From assembly GCA_024696565.1 (NCBI GenBank), contig JAILGR010000154.1, positions 1-16,379 on the forward strand: a DNA stretch of 16,379 nucleotides, in the 5' to 3' direction. Made by a program: the position numbers and the translations under genes. Of the stretch, positions 1 through 6,254 are shown one piece after another. Source of the stretch: Acholeplasmatales bacterium. Lineage in GTDB: Bacteria; Bacillota_I; Bacilli_A; Acholeplasmatales; Anaeroplasmataceae. Within the stretch, counting starts at the first letter, position 1. Each line of letters opens with the position of its first letter. The notes under the pieces are model-generated. The model was given only the letters and a program-made list of their open reading frames with translations, ran no database searches and was not told where the DNA came from.

Positions 1-193
1 CCCCAGTTCTACCAATAGTTTTTCCTAACATACATCTTTCTTTACTAAAATCATCTTTATTTTTAGTTGTATATATAATTGATTCTACATTACCATCTTT
101 ATCTTTAGTTAAAATATCATAAATAGATGCCCCAACATTAGATAAAATTACTTTTGTAGACAAATTATTTTCAATTTCAATAAAGGATATCAT
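1..193 (-). CDS. galM: Aldose 1-epimerase (galactose mutarotase), N-terminal part only, runs off the left edge
   Basis: The first 64 codons of a gene read leftward from an ATG at 193-191. The peptide begins MISFIEIENNLSTKVILSNV and contains VGASIYDILTKDKDGN (about residues 20-35) and GKTIGRTG near residue 58. These match the GalM N-terminus: an early beta-sandwich strand, then the G-x-x-x-GR segment whose arginine binds sugar in the family. GalM interconverts alpha and beta anomers of aldohexoses in the cytoplasm. Here it would process the anomers released by glucoside hydrolysis. The ATG overlaps the TGA stop of the GH1 gene as ATGA, and GAGGAGG lies at 201-207 inside the GH1 end, so translation is probably coupled. 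The catalytic His and Glu lie outside the window, so activity cannot be judged. Confidence 0.85.
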   Translation of the reverse strand, partial: MISFIEIENNLSTKVILSNVGASIYDILTKDKDGNVESIIYTTKNKDDFSKERCMLGKTIGRTG

Positions 194-1530
194 TTTAATG
201 CCTCCTCTATAATTTCTTTATAAGCATAATAAGAATCCTTTTCTATTCTATTACCATTTCTATAATCAACATATACTAAACCAAATCTTTTACTTAAACC
301 ACTATTCCATTCGAAATTATCAAATAAAGACCAATAAAAATATCCTTTAATTGGTAATTCCTTAAATGCTTTTTCTAATTCTATTAAATATCTTTTTATA
401 TAATCAATTCTTTGCATATCATGACATTTACCATCTAATGATATAAAGTCATTACTACAAAAACCATTTTCACTTATAATAACTGGTAATTTATATCTTT
501 GGTTTAGATATTTAACTCCATAATATATAGATTTAGGCACTACCTGTAGCCAATCAATATTACCTTCAGGATATCCAAAATAAAAATCCTCTTTTACTAA
601 TTCATTATCCTTTAGTGAATAATAATTTCCAGTATATATATTTTGATAAATATAATCTAATGGCTGACTAATTAATTTCAAATCTTCTTTAGTTATCTTA
701 GGTAATATATCTTTAAATACTAAATAATATTCTTTAGGATAATCTCCTAAAAAGATTGGATCTGAATAAATAGATACTCTATTTGGAAATTCATAATCAT
801 TAACTAATTCAAAATACTTATTATAACACTTATCATATAATTCTTTATCTTCACTAACTGGTACCATAGGTCTTGAGCATGGAGCAAAACCAATAGTTGA
901 ATTTTTAACATTTTTTCTAATTATTCTTACTGCCTTACCATGACATAATAATAAATTATGAATAGCTTGTAACATTTCTTTATCAGTGTATTTTAATCCT
1001 GGTGCGTGAGCACCTACTCTAAATCCTAAATGCATAATACATTGGGGCTCATTTATAGTAATATAATCTTTAACTAATCCATCTAAAGCCTTTGTTACAA
1101 CATCTGTATAATAAGCAAAAAAATCAGATATTTCATCATTTAAAACGCCGCCTTTATCCATTATCCACTGTGGTAAATCCCAGTGATAAAGTGTTACATA
1201 TGGAGTTATATTATTTTTTAATAATTCTTTACATAAATTAATATAATAATCTAGTCCCTTTTGATTTGGATTATTATTTTCATCTATTACTCTAGTCCAA
1301 GCAATAGAAAATCTATAAGCTTTTACTCCTAGATTTTTTAATAATCTTACATCATCTTTATATTTAATATATGAATCACAAACTATGCTTCCATCTGACC
1401 CATCAATAATATTTCCTTTTATTTTTGTAAAATTATCCCAAATAGATAAAACTTTAGAATCTTTATCTATTGATCCTTCAATTTGATAGCTAGCTGTTGC
1501 ACAGCCAAAGATAAAATCTTTATTAAACAT
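190..1530 (-). CDS. GH1 family beta-glucosidase
   Basis: A 446-aa cytoplasmic retaining glycoside hydrolase of usual GH1 length, with no signal peptide. Visible family motifs are Gln17 in SYQIEG, His116-Trp117 in YHWDLP, the acid/base Glu161 in TINEP, the nucleophile Glu354 in IISENG, and Trp400 in YFYWSLFDNFEW. Glu407-Trp408 are present where 6-phospho-beta-glucosidases usually replace the pair with residues of a phosphate pocket. I therefore infer that it cleaves non-phosphorylated beta-glucosides such as cellobiose, which agrees with ABC rather than PTS uptake in this operon. Substrate could also be a beta-galactoside or aryl-glucoside. AAGGAGG (1535-1541) supports this start. It follows the permease gene across a hairpin and overlaps galM by 4 bases. 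Confidence 0.93.
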   Translation of the reverse strand: MFNKDFIFGCATASYQIEGSIDKDSKVLSIWDNFTKIKGNIIDGSDGSIVCDSYIKYKDDVRLLKNLGVKAYRFSIAWTRVIDENNNPNQKGLDYYINLCKELLKNNITPYVTLYHWDLPQWIMDKGGVLNDEISDFFAYYTDVVTKALDGLVKDYITINEPQCIMHLGFRVGAHAPGLKYTDKEMLQAIHNLLLCHGKAVRIIRKNVKNSTIGFAPCSRPMVPVSEDKELYDKCYNKYFELVNDYEFPNRVSIYSDPIFLGDYPKEYYLVFKDILPKITKEDLKLISQPLDYIYQNIYTGNYYSLKDNELVKEDFYFGYPEGNIDWLQVVPKSIYYGVKYLNQRYKLPVIISENGFCSNDFISLDGKCHDMQRIDYIKRYLIELEKAFKELPIKGYFYWSLFDNFEWNSGLSKRFGLVYVDYRNGNRIEKDSYYAYKEIIEEALK

Positions 1531-1534
1531 ATAT

Positions 1535-1577
1535 CCTCCTTATCTAATAAAAAGACAATGAAAACCATTGCCTTTTT
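1535..1577 (-). terminator. Intra-operon hairpin between the permease and beta-glucosidase genes
   Basis: Bases 1549-1560 pair with 1566-1577 around a 5-base loop: 12 pairs, one of which is G-U only in the minus-strand RNA. The outer stem is five A-U pairs, so the minus transcript ends the hairpin in UUUUU. This looks like a rho-independent terminator or attenuator after the permease stop (1586). The GH1 gene has its ribosome site at 1535-1541, immediately after the hairpin. I see no separate promoter for it in this small gap. Partial read-through is the simplest reading, giving less enzyme mRNA than transporter mRNA. Confidence 0.6.
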
Positions 1578-1585
1578 ATTAAATC

Positions 1586-2515
1586 TTAGCCCTTAACGGA
1601 ACCAGATGTTAAATTCTTCAAAATAAACTTAGAGAATATTAAATATACTATTAATAATGGAATAACGGCAAATAGCATAATTAAATATACTCTACCTAAG
1701 TCAAATGTTGCAGGGTTTGAATTATCGTTTAAGAACGCTAATACTAAAGGAACTGTTTTATAATCATTTCCTGCCTCAGATAATAATAATTGAGGGATGA
1801 AATAGTTATTCCAGTTTGCAACAAAGGCGAAGATAAATTGAATAGCTAAGGCTGGTTTCATAATAGGTAAAACCATACCAAAGAAAATTCTAACTTCATT
1901 AGCACCATCTACTCTTGCTGCTTCAATCATTTCTTTTGGTAAGATTGACTCTAGATACTGCTTCATATAGAAGAAAGTAACTGGAGATGCAATAGCAGGT
2001 AAGATTAATGGTAAGAATACTAAAATATTCTTTTGACCAACAAAGCCCATATCTGTACATAGCTTAATTAAACCAATAGCACTAACTTGTGTAGGTACCA
2101 TCATAACAAATAGAATGAATACAAATGCAATTCTATTTAGTTTAAAACGATACATATGAATACCATAAGCAGTTAATGCACTAAATAATACACATAAAAT
2201 TGCTGATACTAAAGCAATACCAAAGCTATTAGCAAATGATCTTAGTACAGGTAAACCACAGTTCATCATACTATTCCAGTTATTAACAAAATTGGTACCT
2301 GGAATAAAACTAAATCCTTGCTGAATTTCTTCATGAGTTCTTGTTGCATTAACAATTAATACATATACAGAGAATAAGCACATTATAGAAAGGATGGTTA
2401 AAACTAAATAGGCAACGATTCTTCGTACAGATAACAAGGCTACGGCTTTGAAGCTTGTAGCATCATGACCTGCGCGTCTAGTATCTAATGTCTTCTTAGG
2501 AATACTAATTTGCAT
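1586..2515 (-). CDS. Carbohydrate ABC transporter permease, MalG/UgpE type
   Basis: A 309-aa integral membrane protein with six likely transmembrane segments (about residues 33-55, 97-119, 128-150, 163-185, 219-240, 275-297). The binding-protein-dependent permease EAA motif is clear: Glu198-Ala-Ala, then Asp203-Gly204 and LP at 216-217. This loop docks on the ATPase subunit. The C-terminus GSVKG resembles the GAVKG ending common in MalG-like proteins of the CUT1 family. The gene start overlaps the end of the MalF-like gene by 11 bases, with a GGAAGGTG-type ribosome site upstream, so the two permeases are probably made in equal amounts. With the partner permease and lipoprotein it should import a short oligosaccharide. 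Neighbouring enzymes point to cellobiose or another beta-glucoside, which is inference. Confidence 0.93.
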   Translation of the reverse strand: MQISIPKKTLDTRRAGHDATSFKAVALLSVRRIVAYLVLTILSIMCLFSVYVLIVNATRTHEEIQQGFSFIPGTNFVNNWNSMMNCGLPVLRSFANSFGIALVSAILCVLFSALTAYGIHMYRFKLNRIAFVFILFVMMVPTQVSAIGLIKLCTDMGFVGQKNILVFLPLILPAIASPVTFFYMKQYLESILPKEMIEAARVDGANEVRIFFGMVLPIMKPALAIQFIFAFVANWNNYFIPQLLLSEAGNDYKTVPLVLAFLNDNSNPATFDLGRVYLIMLFAVIPLLIVYLIFSKFILKNLTSGSVKG

Positions 2516-3476
2516 TCTTATTCACCTTCCTTTGCTTTTTAGGTGCTGCATTTCTATATGATACAAAGTAAATTGCCACACTTAGTGCTGCAGTTATAAT
2601 AAATAATAGAATTGATATTGCGCCAGCTTTACCATAGTTTTGACCTTTTTTGAATGTTGTGCTTAGATACATCATAAGAGTATATGATGACTCTTTAACA
2701 CCACCTTGGTTTTTAGTAAACATTGTCGCAGCATCGAATAATTGAATACCACCAATCATTGATGTAATAAATACAAATAAGAAGATTGGTCTTAATAAAG
2801 GCATTGTAATATCTTTAAATGTTCTAAATGCACTTGCACCATCAACTGTTGCAGCCTCAAAGATATCTTCATCAATACCCATAACACCACTCATTAATAG
2901 TAGTGTTGTATTACCAAACCACATTAAGAAATTCATTAAAGCGATAATTGCTCTAGTTCCCCATGCGTTAGCCGTAATATCGAAAGCTTCTCCTAAAACT
3001 TTGGATTCTAGTAACATATTTATAATTGGACCGGAAGGAGATAATAATGTTAAGAATAAGAAACCAAATGCAGATGCCATGATTAAGTTTGGCATATATG
3101 TAACTGTCTTAAAGAATCTTTGTCCTTTAATCTTAAGTCTTTTATCTGTAAACCAAACTGCAAGTAATAAAGAAATAGCAATCTGTGGTACGAAACACAT
3201 TACCCACAAAATCATAGTATTTCCAAGATATTTAAAGAAATCATCTCTAAATAATACAGTTTGATAATTTGAGAAACCTACCCAGTTAGGTCCTACCCAA
3301 TCCATACCTCTTCTATAGTATTGAAAGAAACTATAAATAAAAGTTTGTAATAATGGCCATAAAGAGAATACGCCATATATTAAGAAGAATGGAATAATAA
3401 AGATATAACCCCACTTGGCATAACTAACTTTCTTTCTTCTGGTAGATAATTGAGGAGCGGTTACTGCATTAACCAT
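2505..3476 (-). CDS. Carbohydrate ABC transporter permease, MalF/UgpA type
   Basis: A 323-aa membrane permease of the CUT1 sugar family. A hydrophobic segment at about residues 22-45 is followed by a short extracytoplasmic stretch with WVGFSNY near 65-71, typical of UgpA/MalF relatives. Further segments lie near 85-108, 125-147, 175-197, 230-250 and 285-307. The EAA coupling loop is visible at Glu207-Ala-Ala, Asp212-Gly213 and MPLLRP at 225-230. The C-terminal tail is lysine rich. The start at 3476 has only a modest ribosome site (GTAGGT). This gene lies downstream of a strong hairpin that separates it from the solute-binding protein gene. It works as a heterodimer with the MalG-type permease. 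No ATPase is encoded beside it; the MsmK-type gene at 10274-12253 is the likely partner. Confidence 0.93.
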   Translation of the reverse strand: MVNAVTAPQLSTRRKKVSYAKWGYIFIIPFFLIYGVFSLWPLLQTFIYSFFQYYRRGMDWVGPNWVGFSNYQTVLFRDDFFKYLGNTMILWVMCFVPQIAISLLLAVWFTDKRLKIKGQRFFKTVTYMPNLIMASAFGFLFLTLLSPSGPIINMLLESKVLGEAFDITANAWGTRAIIALMNFLMWFGNTTLLLMSGVMGIDEDIFEAATVDGASAFRTFKDITMPLLRPIFLFVFITSMIGGIQLFDAATMFTKNQGGVKESSYTLMMYLSTTFKKGQNYGKAGAISILLFIITAALSVAIYFVSYRNAAPKKQRKVNKNAN

Positions 3477-3510
3477 AAATTATACCTACTTTCATGATAA
3501 TATATACTCT

Positions 3511-3540
3511 AAAATAAGGCAGGCAAACTTTGCCTGCCTT
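3511..3540 (-). terminator. Strong hairpin between the binding-protein and permease genes
   Basis: Bases 3516-3527 and 3529-3540 are a perfect 12-base inverted repeat (AAGGCAGGCAAA / TTTGCCTGCCTT). It folds as at least 10 GC-rich pairs with a small loop. On the minus strand it is followed by AUUUU (3515-3511). It lies just after the binding-protein stop (3557) and before the MalF-type start (3476). Such elements commonly act as leaky terminators or 3'-end stabilisers, so that the binding protein is made in excess of the membrane subunits. Confidence 0.75.
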
Positions 3541-3556
3541 TGATTTAAACTAAATC

Positions 3557-4954
3557 TTATTCGAATTCAGGGTAAACCTTAACGAACTTGTTATAGAATG
3601 CTTTCTTAGCTTCATCATAAGTTGCATTACCATTGAAGTAATCCTTGAATGCACCTTGGATATTTTCATTGAAGCCTTGATCCCAAATTGTGATCTTATC
3701 CATCTTAATCTTTGGAGCTGCTGCAGCGAATAATGCAACATGGTTTTGACCGCCTAAGAATTCAGAACCATAAGTAGAGTCATTAGCTAACTTGTTCATA
3801 GCTGTCTTATTGTTAGTATAATCTTCAGTCTCACGAGTGATTGTTTCAGCAACTGTAGCATCACAAGTTAAAGTCTTCATTAACTTAGCAACAAATGACT
3901 TATTATCAGTACCATTAGCAGCTGCTAACCAAGTACCACCCCAGAAATATGAAGCTGGACCTTCACATACTCTATATTTACCGAATAATTCTTTACCAGC
4001 ATTACCCTTTAATGTAAAGTTAATACCCCATGTAGAATAGAAGAATCCGAATGTCTTACCTTCTGCAGATTGTTCTTTTTGCCATGCAGCATCCCATAAT
4101 GAAGTCTTCTTGTTATAGCCTTTTTCAGTATATTCCTTAGTTTGCTTAATCCATCTATCGATTTGAGCATCTAAGTTAAGTGTACCAGTCTTAGCGTCAA
4201 CTAATGGCTTAGAAACGTTATTAGAGAATGTTCTATAAGAATCATCAAAGCCTGATAACATAGTATAGCCCTTAGCCTTCATATCTGCTGCAACAGCATC
4301 AAACTTATCCCAGTTAGATAACTTCTTTTGTACTTCAGTTGGATCATCAGTACCTAAAACTTCTTTAGCGATATCAGCTCTATATGCGAATAGACCTGGA
4401 GTTGCTTGCCATGAAACACCTTTTAATCTACCGTTAGAAGTTGCTACATCTTTTGTATATTGATACATATCTTTAGTATCATCATCAGTTAAACCTAAAT
4501 CTTTAACATCTAAAGATGCGTTAGAATTTACATATTTTAAAGCATAGTCTGCTTCCATTAAGAACATATCAATCTTGTCATCAGCTGCAGCAGTTGCTTG
4601 TTTATCTAAAGCTGCGTCTAATGCATTTTGATAAGCATTTTCTTGGTTAGAAACCATATTGAATTTTACAGTTAAGCCATCTACTGTATACTCTTCGTTA
4701 GCTTTAACTTCTACAACATTTGGATAATACTTCTTGAATAAACCGATGAATTCATCGTTCCATACTCTAATGTTAACTACGCTACCACCATCAGTTGCGT
4801 TACCGCTATAAGTTGGAGTAGTTGGAGCTACCCAGTTTGTAGGTGTTGGGAACTCGTAGCCTCCTGTAGCCTCCTCACCACATGATGCAAGACCAGCTAC
4901 TGCAAGTCCGCCTAGTGCTACTAATGCAGCACCTCTTAAAATTCTTTTTTTCAT
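3557..4954 (-). CDS. Sugar ABC transporter solute-binding lipoprotein (MalE/UgpB-like family 1)
   Basis: A 465-aa extracellular lipoprotein. The first 24 residues are a lysine/arginine-led hydrophobic signal peptide ending in the lipobox LASC with Cys25 as lipidation site. A flexible Gly/Thr/Pro-rich linker follows (about 26-55). The remaining fold resembles family 1 oligosaccharide-binding proteins, with aromatic residues suited to stacking on sugars (for example WGGTW near 340 and WDAAW near 265). It captures the sugar outside the membrane and delivers it to the MalF/MalG-type permeases encoded downstream. AAGGAG (4962-4967) gives a good start, 21 bases after the regulator gene. Sugar specificity cannot be read from the sequence. 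Cellobiose or cellodextrin is inferred from neighbouring GH1 and GH94 genes. Confidence 0.92.
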   Translation of the reverse strand: MKKRILRGAALVALGGLAVAGLASCGEEATGGYEFPTPTNWVAPTTPTYSGNATDGGSVVNIRVWNDEFIGLFKKYYPNVVEVKANEEYTVDGLTVKFNMVSNQENAYQNALDAALDKQATAAADDKIDMFLMEADYALKYVNSNASLDVKDLGLTDDDTKDMYQYTKDVATSNGRLKGVSWQATPGLFAYRADIAKEVLGTDDPTEVQKKLSNWDKFDAVAADMKAKGYTMLSGFDDSYRTFSNNVSKPLVDAKTGTLNLDAQIDRWIKQTKEYTEKGYNKKTSLWDAAWQKEQSAEGKTFGFFYSTWGINFTLKGNAGKELFGKYRVCEGPASYFWGGTWLAAANGTDNKSFVAKLMKTLTCDATVAETITRETEDYTNNKTAMNKLANDSTYGSEFLGGQNHVALFAAAAPKIKMDKITIWDQGFNENIQGAFKDYFNGNATYDEAKKAFYNKFVKVYPEFE

Positions 4955-4975
4955 TTTTTATCTCCTTTTATTTGT

Positions 4976-6010
4976 TTATTTTAAATGGCCTTCGCCATTA
5001 TTTGTCAAATTCTTTACAGTTTGACCTTCTTGGAGACCTCCAATGACTAATGTTCTATCTGGAATTGTCGTTCTTGGGGACTCAATAAGATCGATTAGTT
5101 TTTTAGTTGCTTGAATACCGATTTCTTTTGAATTTTGTACATAAGTAGTAATAATAGGTCTTAATAGTCTTGATAATTTGATACCATCGTATCCAACAAT
5201 ACTTATGTCATCAGGAATTTTGTATCCATGCTTTTCAATTTCTGTGATTCCTCCTAATAAGGAGTAATCATCTGGGTACATTATTACAGTTGGCTTATCA
5301 TCTAAGGCTAGAAGCTCTCTTGTTGCTTCTCCACTAACCTTAGGTAAGTGGTATCTTCCTTTTTTAATGTACTCATCTTTAATTACAAGATTATTTTCGC
5401 CGCAAGTTTTATAGAAGCTTGCAATTCTCTTTTGAGTTACGGAAGTGTCATCACCTGTTATAAAGGCTATCTTCTTATGCCCCATTGATACTAAATAATT
5501 AATAATGTCTCTAACACCTTGTACGTTATCTGAAACAACAGATGCTACATCATTAAAATCATAATCAATAGTAACAGTTGGTAAATCACTTTCTACAAGT
5601 TCAATTACTTCCGGATCCTTAAAATCCACTGATGCAATAATTACACCATCAACATTACGATACTTTGCGTGCTCGTAAAATGTTAAATAGTTTTGACCAA
5701 AATGATGAGAGATAAATGTTATATCATAACCATTCTTTTCACTTTCATCTTTAATTGAATTAAGAATTGATGAGAAATACTCATGCTCTAAACCAGAACT
5801 TGTCTCATCTACGAAAAGAACGCCAATGTTATAACTCCTTTTAGTCTTAAGCAATCTAGCAGATGCATTAGGAACATACCCCATTTCCTTTGCAACTTCT
5901 CTAATATGCTCAGCTGTTTTAGGATTTAAATCTGATTCGCCTTTCAATGCTTTACTAACAGAGGCAATTGACAGTCCGCATCTCTCGGCAATATCTTTAA
6001 TCTTCACCAT
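4976..6010 (-). CDS. LacI-family sugar-responsive transcriptional regulator
   Basis: A 344-aa regulator with the standard LacI layout. An N-terminal helix-turn-helix (MVKIKDIAERCGLSIASVSK, residues 1-20) is followed by a hinge near 47-58 (NASARLLKTKRS) whose leucine in this family inserts at a central CpG. A periplasmic-binding-protein-like effector domain runs from about 60 to 335, with NIGVLF, VDGVIIAS and ISIVGYDG typical of it. It heads the operon that encodes the transporter, GH1 and GalM. AAACGTTT-centred operators lie at its own promoter, at the divergent GH94 gene and at msmK. I infer autoregulation plus control of those genes, with repression relieved by an imported or derived sugar. 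The start has an AGGGTGA ribosome site. It is not obviously CcpA itself, because it is embedded in a catabolic operon. Confidence 0.93.
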   Translation of the reverse strand: MVKIKDIAERCGLSIASVSKALKGESDLNPKTAEHIREVAKEMGYVPNASARLLKTKRSYNIGVLFVDETSSGLEHEYFSSILNSIKDESEKNGYDITFISHHFGQNYLTFYEHAKYRNVDGVIIASVDFKDPEVIELVESDLPTVTIDYDFNDVASVVSDNVQGVRDIINYLVSMGHKKIAFITGDDTSVTQKRIASFYKTCGENNLVIKDEYIKKGRYHLPKVSGEATRELLALDDKPTVIMYPDDYSLLGGITEIEKHGYKIPDDISIVGYDGIKLSRLLRPIITTYVQNSKEIGIQATKKLIDLIESPRTTIPDRTLVIGGLQEGQTVKNLTNNGEGHLK

Positions 6011-6037
6011 AACTAATCACCCTATTCCTTTTTTGTC

Positions 6038-6052
6038 CCTTAAACGTTTTCG
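6038..6052. promoter_or_regulatory. LacI-type operator at +1 of the transporter operon
   Basis: CCTTAAACGTTTTCG with the palindromic core AAACGTTT (6041-6048). It covers roughly +1 to +15 of the predicted minus-strand transcript, a position expected to block RNA polymerase. The identical 15 bases recur at 12327-12341 and a 13/15 match occurs at 6217-6231. The likely ligand is the LacI-family protein encoded immediately downstream. Confidence 0.8.
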
Positions 6053-6059
6053 CACTTAT

Positions 6060-6088
6060 ATTATATGTAAGCGTTTTTGACTTGTCAA
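6060..6088 (-). promoter_or_regulatory. Sigma-A-type promoter of the regulator/transporter operon
   Basis: On the minus strand, TTGACA (6088-6083) and TATAAT (6065-6060) are both perfect consensus hexamers, separated by 17 bases. The predicted start is near 6053, giving a leader of about 43 bases before the regulator ATG at 6010. An operator sits directly on and after the start site, and a cre-like element fills the spacer. Confidence 0.88.
6065..6080. promoter_or_regulatory. cre-like site inside the transporter-operon promoter
   Basis: ATGTAAGCGTTTTTGA fits the CcpA consensus WTGNNARCGNWWWCAW at 14 of 16 positions by eye. The two mismatches are in the right-hand CA. It lies in the spacer between the -35 and -10 hexamers, where binding would repress. 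It could instead be a second, weaker site for the local LacI-type regulator. Confidence 0.5.
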
Positions 6089-6177
6089 GAGGTTTTTGAA
6101 AAAATTTTAAAAATTATTTTTTTGGTCTAAATTTCTCTTTTTTGTTTTATTTTTTTAAACTTTTTCGTAAAAACATA

Positions 6178-6205
6178 TTGATTTTTTTAAAAAGGTGGGT
6201 ATAAT
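6178..6205 (+). promoter_or_regulatory. Promoter of the cellobiose phosphorylase gene
   Basis: TTGATT (6178-6183) and a perfect TATAAT (6200-6205) are separated by 16 bases on the plus strand. Transcription would begin near 6212. The -10 contains the ATG at 6204 that would otherwise be taken as a start codon, which argues against that upstream start. A LacI-type operator follows at 6217-6231. Confidence 0.7.
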
Positions 6206-6216
6206 GAAGATAACTT

Positions 6217-6231
6217 ACTTAAACGTTTACG
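6217..6231. promoter_or_regulatory. LacI-type operator at the cellobiose phosphorylase gene
   Basis: ACTTAAACGTTTACG shares the AAACGTTT core (6221-6228) and 13 of 15 bases with the operators at 6038-6052 and 12327-12341. It lies about +6 to +20 from the predicted GH94 start site and upstream of its ribosome site. The same geometry is seen at the divergent operon, so one regulator probably controls both directions. Confidence 0.75.
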
Positions 6232-6254
6232 TTGAGAAAGGAGAGCGAAAAACC

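Noticed and set aside
190..1530. Reading the GH1 enzyme as a 6-phospho-beta-glucosidase
   Set aside because: Glu407-Trp408 are retained and no phosphate-pocket pattern follows; the operon has an ABC importer and no PTS genes.
3001..3264. 87-codon plus-strand frame opposite the MalF-type permease
   Set aside because: It is antisense to a clear membrane-protein gene and its product resembles nothing. It has no promoter or ribosome site.
3550..3741. 63-codon minus-strand frame in another phase at the end of the binding-protein gene
   Set aside because: It overlaps the real gene's C-terminus out of frame and has no ribosome site; the product is basic low-information sequence.
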